A stretch of 8,279 bases of DNA from DAIDJM01 sp964250215 (GTDB taxonomy: Bacteria > Pseudomonadota > Alphaproteobacteria > Acetobacterales > Acetobacteraceae). A model generated the notes under the pieces. The model was not told the origin of the DNA. It worked only from the letters and a program-made list of their open reading frames with translations, and did not search any database. The stretch spans positions 1-8,279 of the forward strand of contig CAXUEX010000127.1 in the NCBI GenBank assembly GCA_964250215.1. The letters are read 5' to 3'. The translations under genes were made by a program, and so were the position numbers. This document shows positions 1 to 5,215 of this stretch, piece after piece; position 1 is the first letter of the stretch; every line of letters starts with the position of its first letter.

Positions 1-1
1 G

Positions 2-88
2 CCAGCCGGTGCGCCGCAACAGGGCGCGCCGCCGCAAGGCGGCCCGCCCGCGGGAGCGCCGTCGCAAGGCGGCCCACCACCTTATTAA
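2..88 (+). CDS. C-terminal tail of an unidentified gene entering from the left (partial)
   Basis: An open frame runs from the left edge to a TAA at 86-88. It encodes about 28 residues made almost only of Pro, Gly, Ala and Gln (for example APPQGGPPAGAP, then SQGGPPPY) and ends in Tyr. Such tails are low-complexity, probably disordered extensions, common on exported or membrane-associated alphaproteobacterial proteins. No domain is visible, so the product cannot be named. The alternative frames are also open here because of the GC-rich repeat, but only this frame gives a periodic peptide and a stop followed by non-coding-looking sequence with a run of eight T (105-112). The 68-bp gap to the peroxidase gene would permit co-transcription. 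The tail could belong to a partner of that peroxidase, but nothing in the window shows this. Confidence 0.55.
   Translation, partial: PAGAPQQGAPPQGGPPAGAPSQGGPPPY
26..78 (+). repeat. Tandem 23-bp repeat, 30-nt period, each copy a GCAA-loop hairpin
   Basis: Positions 26-48 and 56-78 match at 21 of 23 positions (differences at 32/62 and 46/76). Each copy can fold into a 6-bp stem closed by a GCAA tetraloop: 28-33 with 38-43, and 58-63 with 68-73, the second with one G-U pair. The repeat has a 10-codon period and encodes the PQGGPP peptide, so it is most simply a duplicated coding segment. The hairpins may be a by-product of the codons used. Confidence 0.6.
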
Positions 89-156
89 GCGAGTTCGAGC
101 GTAGTTTTTTTTACCGTTCCGCGCTAAGGTGAAGGCGGTTCGCGACGGAACGCCCG

Positions 157-1239
157 ATGCTGTTACCCAAGGGGCGGAAGCTGGCAGGCGTCGCGCTTGG
201 CCTGGTGGCAATCGGGCTAGGCGCGTTGGTGGTTCTACGTCCGGCGTCCGGGCCGAGCCTGGCGGAACTCAAGGCGCGCTACCGGCCGCCGCCAGCCATA
301 CCGTTTCCGGCCGACAATCCGTTTCTGGCAGCCAAAGCCGAACTCGGCCGTAAATTGTTTTTCGACCGCCGGCTGTCGGGCGGTGAGACGATGTCGTGCG
401 CTACTTGCCACCAGCCGGCGCGCAACTGGACGGATGCGAACTCAGTGGCGGTGGGAGAGGCCGGCCTGCCCATGGCGCGCCGGGCGCCGACGCTGGTGAA
501 CGCGGCGTTCATCGACGTGCTGGGCTGGGACGGGCAGTTCCCGGATATCGAGTCCGTTACGTTCAACGCCATCACCGGCGTGCATGTGATGAACTTGACG
601 CGCAGCACGGCACTGGCGCGCATCGCCGCCGATCCCGACTATGCCCGGCAGTTCGCCGCCGTGTTCCCCGATCATGCCGTGACCAGCCGCAACATGGCGG
701 CGGCGCTGGCCACGTTCGAGCGGTTGATCGTTTCGCGCAGCACCTCGCCGTTCGATCGCTGGGTAGCCGGCGACGAGACCGCGATCGGCGCGGACGCAAA
801 GCGCGGATTCCAGCTGTTCAACGGCCGCGCGCGCTGCGCCGAGTGCCATTCCGGCTGGGCCTTCACCGACGGATCGTTCCACGACATCGGCGTTGCCACC
901 GGCGACGACCTGGGAAGGGGGCGGGATTTTCCAAACTCGGTACAGCTGCAATACGCCTTCAAGACGCCCACGCTGCGCAACGTGGCCGAGCGCGCGCCCT
1001 ACATGCATGACGGGTCGCTGCACACGCTGCAGGACGTGATCGCGCTCTACAACCGCGGCGGGATCGACAGGCCGAGCCGGGCCGACCCGATCCGCAAGCT
1101 GCATCTGAGCACCGGCGACAAGGCCGATCTGATCGCATTCCTCCACACGCTCTCTGGGCCGGTGACCGCGGAGCCGGCGCCGGAGCTGCCGCCCGTGGTG
1201 GCGGACGATCCTGTGCCGCCGACGCGAACCGACGATTAG
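157..1239 (+). CDS. Di-heme c-type cytochrome peroxidase, CcpA/MauG superfamily
   Basis: This 360-residue protein has an N-terminal hydrophobic segment (about residues 8-28) that would export or anchor it in the periplasm. Two heme c sites follow: CATCH (81-85) and CAECH (227-231). Family landmarks include W124 in WDG, exactly 39 residues after the first heme His as in classical CcpA (W94); FERLIVSRSTSPFD (about 189-202); TPTLRN before the second-heme lid; YMHDGS (282-287); and ALYNRGG ending at 302. The family reduces H2O2 or, in MauG and MbnH, oxidises residues of partner proteins. Two points are odd. The position usually Glu in the P-x-E-M segment (W+20) is Val144, and Tyr298 sits where classical peroxidases have their Met ligand, as in MauG. 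The C-terminus is a Pro-rich acidic tail (about 336-360). The ATG at 157 is the first start giving an intact export segment; its ribosome site is weak. The family assignment is firm; the substrate is unknown. Confidence 0.9.
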   Translation: MLLPKGRKLAGVALGLVAIGLGALVVLRPASGPSLAELKARYRPPPAIPFPADNPFLAAKAELGRKLFFDRRLSGGETMSCATCHQPARNWTDANSVAVGEAGLPMARRAPTLVNAAFIDVLGWDGQFPDIESVTFNAITGVHVMNLTRSTALARIAADPDYARQFAAVFPDHAVTSRNMAAALATFERLIVSRSTSPFDRWVAGDETAIGADAKRGFQLFNGRARCAECHSGWAFTDGSFHDIGVATGDDLGRGRDFPNSVQLQYAFKTPTLRNVAERAPYMHDGSLHTLQDVIALYNRGGIDRPSRADPIRKLHLSTGDKADLIAFLHTLSGPVTAEPAPELPPVVADDPVPPTRTDD

Positions 1240-1270
1240 GCTTGTTGCGAACTGCCCGCTGCTCACGCCC

Positions 1271-1426
1271 CTAATGCGGCAGGGCGGCGCCGAGCAGAAT
1301 CAGGCCGCCGACCAGGAGCACGCCGCCGCAGGTTTCAAACTGGGCCGAACGACGGGGGCTGAGCCTTGCGGCACCGGATACTGCGGCGCCGGCCAGCAGC
1401 GTGGCCAAGATGGTTAAATAAAGCAT
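1271..1426 (-). CDS. Small two-helix membrane protein, 51 aa, hypothetical
   Basis: An ATG at 1426-1424 opens a 51-codon frame ending at TAG (1273-1271). The product starts MLYLTILATLLAGAAVSGAA (hydrophobic, about 2-20), continues with a short basic polar turn (RLSPRRSAQFETC, about 21-33), then a second hydrophobic helix rich in Gly, Val and Leu (about 34-50), and ends in His. This is the pattern of a hairpin inner-membrane miniprotein with the basic loop in the cytoplasm. A GGAGG lies upstream at 1441-1445, about 14 nt from the ATG, which is longer than ideal but strong in sequence. The gene is divergent from the HVKWF membrane protein and convergent with the peroxidase, filling what would otherwise be a 309-bp gap. 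I recognise no family. It could be chance, but two clean helices, a ribosome site and fit to the gap make a real gene more likely. Confidence 0.6.
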   Translation of the reverse strand: MLYLTILATLLAGAAVSGAARLSPRRSAQFETCGGVLLVGGLILLGAALPH

Positions 1427-1481
1427 CGCCTAACTGTACTCCTCCAAAAATCTAGACATTTGCAGTCGTTATTGCGCGGAA

Positions 1482-1502
1482 GAGTTAACGTATGTTCAAC
1501 TC
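1482..1502. promoter_or_regulatory. Inverted repeat in divergent promoter region (candidate operator)
   Basis: The arms GAGTTAAC (1482-1489) and GTTCAACTC (1494-1502) are complementary apart from one extra C, and are separated by GTAT. They lie in the 122-bp region between the small membrane protein gene (-) and the larger membrane protein gene (+). The segment is more AT-rich than its surroundings. TATGTT at 1491-1496 resembles a -10 box for the plus gene, but I see no convincing -35 box. It may be an operator for both genes or a transcript hairpin; no regulator can be named. Confidence 0.35.
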
Positions 1503-1513
1503 CCCCGTTATTA

Positions 1514-1526
1514 TTCGGACCCCGAA
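1514..1526 (+). promoter_or_regulatory. Small leader hairpin upstream of the 1549 gene
   Basis: TTCGG (1514-1518) and CCGAA (1522-1526) form a perfect 5-bp stem around ACC, ending 10 nt before the AGGAGG ribosome site. If transcription starts near 1503, this would sit in a leader of about 46 nt. It is short and could be chance. Confidence 0.25.
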
Positions 1527-1536
1527 CCACCTGACC

Positions 1537-1542
1537 AGGAGG
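1537..1542 (+). promoter_or_regulatory. Shine-Dalgarno AGGAGG that sets the start at 1549
   Basis: A perfect AGGAGG ends 6 nt before the ATG at 1549. The in-frame ATG at 1492 has no such site, and using it would put a charged 19-residue stretch before a normal signal peptide. The start at 1549 is therefore preferred. Confidence 0.85.
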
Positions 1543-1548
1543 AAACGA

Positions 1549-2592
1549 ATGTTCCGCCGCCACGGCTTTACGCGTCCCGCGCAAATCGCCCTTTCGATTA
1601 TGATTGCATCCCTCGCCGCCTCGCGTCCAGCCGAGGCGCATGTGAAATGGTTTTGCACCTATGATGTCGCCTCTCCGCCGCGCGCGCTGGGCAGCGTCGC
1701 CTCGGCGGATTTCGGCAATCTCGTGCTGATCACGCTGGCGGCGCTGCTGACCGCAGGCCTGGTGGAGCGCACGTTTCTGGGAAAGGCGATGCTGGCCTCG
1801 ATAGATCGGGTCACCTGGGTGATTCGCGGTCGCGCAGAAGCCATGATCCGGCTGACGCTTGCCGGATTCTTTCTCTGCCTGGCTTATCTCGGCGGCATCA
1901 TCCTGACACCGGAACTGCACACCACGGCAACCTGGGTGCCTGTGCTGCAGTTGGGGATCGCGGCCGGCATGGTGTCGCGCCGCACGCTGCCGTTCTCGGC
2001 CGCCGGCATTGCCGTGCTCTATGTCTATGCGGTGGACCAATACTGTCTGTTTCACTTGCTGGATTATCCGGTGTTCCTCGGACTGGCTGCGTTCCTGGCA
2101 CTGACGGGGCTGAAGATTTCACCCTTTGGCATCCGGCCGATCGATCTGCTGCGTTACGCGGCCGGCATCACGCTGATGTGGGCGTCGGTGGAGAAATGGG
2201 CATACCCCCAATGGACCTATCCGCTGCTGACGCGCCACCCTGAAATGACCTTCGGCTTCGGCCAGGATTTCTACATGCATGCGGCCGGCGTGGTGGAGTT
2301 CGCGCTGGCGTTCACGCTAATTTGCGGACCGCTGATGCGACGGGTTTCGGCCATCGTGCTGACGGCGATGTTCGTGAGCGCAATCTTCGAGTTCGGGCGC
2401 ATCGATGCGATCGGCCATTCGCCGATCATCGTGGTGCTTCTGGCGGTGGTGGCGGATCGCGGCGTGCCGGGGCGGGTGGAACGGCCGCTGCCGTGGCTGG
2501 CGCCGCCGCTGCGCTTCTGCGGCAGTCTAGCCGCGACCGTGGCGCTGTACTACGGCATCCACGCCGGGTTTTATCATGCGGCGATGAGCTGA
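1549..2592 (+). CDS. Multi-pass membrane protein with N-terminal signal peptide and HVKWF mature start, DoxX-like
   Basis: From the ATG at 1549 the product is 347 residues. Residues 1-30 form a signal peptide: basic start, hydrophobic core IALSIMIASLAA, then a P-A-E-A cleavage site. The predicted mature protein begins HVKWFC (31-36). About eight further hydrophobic segments follow, near 53-74, 99-119, 149-167, 172-188, 200-215, 243-260, 265-285 and 323-342. The stretch around 205-262 (WASVEKWAYP, then FYMHAAGVVEFALAFTLICG) resembles the DoxX/SURF4-type membrane family. There are many His residues (31, 124, 169, 230, 244, 290, 338, 343). I recall similar proteins with the same HVKW start annotated only as membrane proteins; the function is unknown. 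The gene stands alone on its strand after the divergent small gene and ends before a double hairpin. Its nearness to the peroxidase suggests a redox or metal role, but that is inference. Confidence 0.8.
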   Translation: MFRRHGFTRPAQIALSIMIASLAASRPAEAHVKWFCTYDVASPPRALGSVASADFGNLVLITLAALLTAGLVERTFLGKAMLASIDRVTWVIRGRAEAMIRLTLAGFFLCLAYLGGIILTPELHTTATWVPVLQLGIAAGMVSRRTLPFSAAGIAVLYVYAVDQYCLFHLLDYPVFLGLAAFLALTGLKISPFGIRPIDLLRYAAGITLMWASVEKWAYPQWTYPLLTRHPEMTFGFGQDFYMHAAGVVEFALAFTLICGPLMRRVSAIVLTAMFVSAIFEFGRIDAIGHSPIIVVLLAVVADRGVPGRVERPLPWLAPPLRFCGSLAATVALYYGIHAGFYHAAMS

Positions 2593-2610
2593 GCTTTTGG
2601 CGTGCGGTGG

Positions 2611-2660
2611 CCCGTTCGGGCGGACCCGCCTGAACGCGGGGCCGGGCTACACCCGGCCCC
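2611..2660. terminator. Double hairpin between convergent genes (candidate terminator without U-tract)
   Basis: The first stem pairs 2611-2622 with 2627-2640 (12 bp including a G-U pair, a GACC loop and a 2-nt bulge at 2635-2636). The second pairs 2638-2646 perfectly with 2652-2660 (9 bp, all G-C, loop CTACA). They share bases 2638-2640, so they compete. Both lie just after the TGA of the 1549 gene. The second contains the stop codon and last codons of the opposing DUF2125 gene. There is no T-run, so termination in either direction is inferred from structure and position only. Confidence 0.5.
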
Positions 2661-3690
2661 AATCCATCGCGCGAAGCTGAACCAGCGGGATTTTCGCCAC
2701 CGAGACGGTGCTGTGCTGCAGCGCCATCGGCAGTTCGATGCCATGCCCATCCGCAGCCGGCCGCGCCATCAGCGTCAGTACGGCCTTTGCCGTGGCTGCC
2801 AGCCCGGGCTGGATAACGCCGGCAGCCGCCAATGCATCCAGGGTGGGATCATAGCCCTCCACCTCGGCGATACCTTCGCCCGCGGGCTGCAACTGCGCAT
2901 CCAGGCCCAACCGGAATTGGCCAAGCAACCGTAGCGGCCCCCATTTGAGATTTAGGGAGCGCAGCAGGACCCGGCCGCCTCCATCGCGCCAGGCTGCCGC
3001 CGCGGCCGCCGCCCTGCCCGCCGGCAGCGGCGGCGACGTCAGGTCCAACCCTGCCGTGAGCCGGCTCACTGTCGCTCCCAGTGGCCAATGCCCGGTATCC
3101 GGCAGCTCGACGGCCTCAGCGTGCAGATCGAGCGCGGCCTTGCTGCCCCGTGTCGCATCCCGGGCGGCGCGCAAGTGCAGCGTCAGGCTCGCGATTCGCA
3201 CGTCGCGCGGATGCGTCGATTTCACCAAACCGCCGGTAAGGTCCGAAGCCGTGAGATCCAGGCGCTCGCTCTGCCCCGGCGGAACGCGCCCTAGCGGCAC
3301 GGAAGCTTCAATCTGGTCGGCGGTGAAGGTTATTGCGTCGATTCCGGAAACCCGCAGCTCCTCCCGCCCCTCCGGCTGTACCAGCAGCATCGTGGGATGC
3401 GCGAGCGACAGTGCGAGTGTCACCTCCTCCACCTTCCAGCCGAGGCCGGCAGGCAGCGCTGCCACGCCGCCGCGCAGCGCAAAGCCGCCCAGCGTCAGCG
3501 TCGCCGAAAATGGGTAGCCACCCACCTCCATCCGGTCGGCCGTCGCTACCCAGCCGTGCGACCAGGCATTCCGCGTCCACGCCGCGTATTCGTCACGCAG
3601 GCGGTCCGACAACCAGCGCCAGGCGAGGTAGTTCGCGCCGACCAGCAGCAGCGGCGTCGCCACCGCCAGGACCAGCCACTTGGTTTTCAA
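2647..3690 (-). CDS. DUF2125 family membrane-anchored protein
   Basis: The product is 347 residues. It starts with a membrane anchor (about 4-23: KWLVLAVATPLLLVGANYLA). After a Trp-rich linker comes the DUF2125 hallmark: H-G-W at 45-47 and GGYPF at 57-61, followed by alternating beta-type repeats with many layers of short hydrophobic strands and a C-terminal region ending in DWGRV. The predicted topology is one N-terminal helix with the bulk in the periplasm. The molecular function of DUF2125 is not established; the beta-rich pattern resembles envelope proteins that contact lipids or polymers. The TTG at 3690 is chosen because GGGAGG ends 7 nt upstream; a TTG at 3705 would overlap that site. 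The start overlaps the stop of the small ORF before it (TTGA), pointing to coupled translation as the last gene of the ftsE-led operon. A run of seven Ala lies in a GCC/GCG-rich stretch near 3000. Confidence 0.85.
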   Translation of the reverse strand: MKTKWLVLAVATPLLLVGANYLAWRWLSDRLRDEYAAWTRNAWSHGWVATADRMEVGGYPFSATLTLGGFALRGGVAALPAGLGWKVEEVTLALSLAHPTMLLVQPEGREELRVSGIDAITFTADQIEASVPLGRVPPGQSERLDLTASDLTGGLVKSTHPRDVRIASLTLHLRAARDATRGSKAALDLHAEAVELPDTGHWPLGATVSRLTAGLDLTSPPLPAGRAAAAAAAWRDGGGRVLLRSLNLKWGPLRLLGQFRLGLDAQLQPAGEGIAEVEGYDPTLDALAAAGVIQPGLAATAKAVLTLMARPAADGHGIELPMALQHSTVSVAKIPLVQLRAMDWGRV

Positions 3691-3863
3691 TGGCTTGCCT
3701 CCCAACCCCGCCAGTCCCAGTCATCCACAGCGTGTTCCACCTGGGCGGGAAACGCATAGGCGCCCTTACGTAATCGGCCGAAACCGTCGGTCGCCGTGCG
3801 GCTCGACCCGGCACCGAAGCGACAGCGCGGGCCAACAGTCCCGACATGCCGAAACAATCCCAC
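3687..3863 (-). CDS. Possible 58-aa ORF between plsC and the DUF2125 gene
   Basis: A GTG at 3863 lies 4 nt after the plsC-like stop and opens a 58-codon frame whose TGA (3689-3687) overlaps the TTG start of the DUF2125 gene. The C-terminal half looks like real protein: TDGFGRLRKGAYAFPAQ (25-41) followed by the acidic, Trp-rich VEHAVDDWDWRGWEASH (42-58). The N-terminal third is basic and less protein-like. The junction spacings match the rest of the operon (4-nt gap, then start/stop overlap). Against it: the ribosome site is weak, several codons are uncommon for this DNA (GGA, TTA, CGA, CGT), and I recognise no family. It might be a genuine small protein, a leader that couples translation to the next gene, or the remnant of a larger lost gene. 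Confidence 0.4.
   Translation of the reverse strand: MGLFRHVGTVGPRCRFGAGSSRTATDGFGRLRKGAYAFPAQVEHAVDDWDWRGWEASH
3698..3703 (-). promoter_or_regulatory. Shine-Dalgarno GGGAGG that sets the TTG start at 3690
   Basis: GGGAGG on the minus strand lies 7 nt upstream of TTG 3690-3688. It decides between two in-frame TTG codons (3705 and 3690) for the DUF2125 protein. Confidence 0.7.
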
Positions 3864-3867
3864 GCGT

Positions 3868-4605
3868 TCAGCCGGTTTCGTCCACAAACTTATCCACAAG
3901 CGTGAACCCTCTTGCCTCGGCTTGGCGCCAATGCGCTTCGATCCGCGCCAGCAGAGCCTTCCTGGCAAGTTCGGCCGGGATCGGCGGCCCCACATGGATA
4001 TGGATCACGCCCGGCCGCTTGCGAAAGGCCCGCTTACCCCAGCATCGGCCGGAATCCGTCGCTACCGGGATCACCGGCAGCCGCAGCCGCGCGGCAATGG
4101 CGGCGATGCCGGGCTGCAGCTTCACACGCGCGCCGGGCGCCACGCGCGTACCTTCGGGAAAGATAACGATCTGTCGCGAAGCCGCGGCCGCGGCCGCCGT
4201 GGCCTCCAGCACGCCGCGCAGGGCCGCCGCCCCGGCCCGCCGATCGATCGGGATCATGCCGGCCGGCAGCAGCAGCGGGCCGAACAATGGGACACGGGTG
4301 AGTTCCCGCTTCATCACGTAGCTCGGCGCGGGCAGCAGCAGAAACCACACCAACGTATCGAAGGCCGATTGATGCTGGCTCGCCAGCAACGCCGCGCCGG
4401 CCGCCGGCAGGTGCTCCCGTCCGGTCACCCGGTACTCGATGCCGCAGATGGCACGCAGGCCAGCGAGCGAAAGCCGGATCCAGAAGCGTGCGAAGCCCAG
4501 CGCCCGGTGTCGTGCGAGAAGCCTTACGAAGATGCCCGCCACGCCTAGCACCGTCGTCAGCCCATAGAACCAGAAGCTGAACAGCAGCGATCGCAGGAAC
4601 ACCAT
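3868..4605 (-). CDS. plsC: 1-acyl-sn-glycerol-3-phosphate acyltransferase (PlsC family)
   Basis: The 245-residue product belongs to the PlsC/LPLAT family, which transfers a fatty acyl group to the sn-2 position of lysophosphatidic acid to make phosphatidic acid at the cytoplasmic membrane. Visible motifs are the catalytic H-x4-D as HQSAFD (78-83), the second block around KRELTRVPLFGPLL (99-112) with IPIDRR (118-123), the substrate-binding FPEGTR (149-154), and the late LPVIPVATDSG (176-186). A hydrophobic N-terminus (about 1-30) anchors it. Length is typical. The ATG follows the ydcF stop by 4 nt with a purine-rich GGGGTTGAGG before it. Residues 136-142 are an Ala run. Some genomes carry several PlsC paralogues, so this one may act on other acyl acceptors; the acyltransferase call itself is secure. 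A perfect DnaA-box sequence lies in its last codons. Confidence 0.92.
   Translation of the reverse strand: MVFLRSLLFSFWFYGLTTVLGVAGIFVRLLARHRALGFARFWIRLSLAGLRAICGIEYRVTGREHLPAAGAALLASQHQSAFDTLVWFLLLPAPSYVMKRELTRVPLFGPLLLPAGMIPIDRRAGAAALRGVLEATAAAAAASRQIVIFPEGTRVAPGARVKLQPGIAAIAARLRLPVIPVATDSGRCWGKRAFRKRPGVIHIHVGPPIPAELARKALLARIEAHWRQAEARGFTLVDKFVDETG
3890..3898 (+). other. Perfect DnaA-box match in the 3' end of plsC
   Basis: TTATCCACA at 3890-3898 matches the DnaA consensus exactly. Near matches lie at 3878-3886 (TCGTCCACA, two mismatches) and 3721-3729 (TCATCCACA, one mismatch). All three fall in translated or possibly translated sequence encoding Val-Asp pairs, which partly explains them. 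Function is unproven. Confidence 0.3.
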
Positions 4606-4609
4606 TGCC

Positions 4610-5215
4610 TCAACCCCGCACGCCGGACTCGAGCCGTGTCAGCCCCAGCTTGGCGGCCAGGAACTTGTTATATTCGCTGGCCATCAACCGCAGGCGGCCG
4701 AAACCGCCGGCCAGCAGCGCCGGCGGCCACACCGGTGCCGGCAACAGCCGGACGCCTGGCAGTGCCCGCCCGAGCTCGATGAGCGCCCGCGGCATGTGGT
4801 AGGCAGCGGTCACCAGGATCAAACTGTTGATGTGGTTAGTCGCTACCCAGGCGGCGGTTTCTTCCGCGTTGCCCGCGGTGCTCGCGGCCTCGCGCCCGAG
4901 CGTTATGTTGGCGGCCAGCGGTGCCGGATCGATGCCGCTGCCGTGCGCAAGCTGCGCCAGCCCGACATCGCCGCCCACGCCCGAAATCAGCAGCTTGGCG
5001 GCCCGACCCTGCCGCAGCAGCCGCAACGCCGCCGGGATGCGGCCGGCGCCACCGGTGAGCACCACAATGCCGTCGGCCTGCGTCGGCGGCGGCGCGGCAC
5101 CGCCGGTTGCGTGCACAAACCAGGCGAACCCCCCGAGCCACAGCACCGCCAGCGCCAGCAGCACGGCGGCTGCGACCCCCAGGTTCCGGTCGCGCCCGGC
5201 CCTTCCGAATCTCAC
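4610..5215 (-). CDS. YdcF-like DUF218 domain membrane protein
   Basis: From the GTG at 5215 the product is 201 residues: a short basic N-terminus, one membrane helix (about 13-34), then a DUF218 domain. Family landmarks are ADGIVVLTGGAGRI (47-60), the basic strand KLLISGVGG (74-82), STAGNAEETAAWV (112-124, the conserved T-x-x-N-A), LILVTAAYHMPRA (132-144), and EYNKFLAAKLG (181-191). DUF218 proteins (YdcF, SanA, ElyC) are linked to envelope integrity and lipid-carrier or polymer metabolism, but their reaction is not settled. GTG 5215 is preferred over the upstream TTG because the GTGA overlap with the ftsX stop mirrors the other operon junctions, and the extra 31 residues would be an Arg-rich tail translated from ftsX in another frame. 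The next gene, plsC, starts 4 nt after its stop. Confidence 0.87.
   Translation of the reverse strand: MRFGRAGRDRNLGVAAAVLLALAVLWLGGFAWFVHATGGAAPPPTQADGIVVLTGGAGRIPAALRLLRQGRAAKLLISGVGGDVGLAQLAHGSGIDPAPLAANITLGREAASTAGNAEETAAWVATNHINSLILVTAAYHMPRALIELGRALPGVRLLPAPVWPPALLAGGFGRLRLMASEYNKFLAAKLGLTRLESGVRG

Noticed and set aside
89..112. Run of eight T (105-112) after the left-edge gene, as an intrinsic terminator
   Set aside because: No GC-rich inverted repeat directly precedes the T-run; the GCAA hairpins end at 73, too far upstream and inside the coding region.
442..1266. 274-codon minus-strand open frame opposite the peroxidase
   Set aside because: Composition is Arg/Gly/His-rich with no motif, while the plus strand carries an unmistakable di-heme protein.
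1408..1426. TTAACCAT on the minus strand resembling half of a CtrA site
   Set aside because: It lies inside the first codons of the 51-residue gene and the second TTAA half-site at the required spacing is missing.
1414..2055. 213-codon minus-strand open frame opposite the HVKWF membrane protein
   Set aside because: Arg/Gln/His-rich shadow; the plus-strand gene has a perfect ribosome site and a signal peptide.
4175..4205. GC-rich near-palindromic stretch of repeated GCGGCC in plsC
   Set aside because: It encodes an Ala run in the acyltransferase and is explained by codon usage.
3680..4548. Two long plus-strand frames opposite plsC (3680-4321 and 3796-4548)
   Set aside because: Both are antisense to a clear acyltransferase with all motifs; their products are low-complexity.
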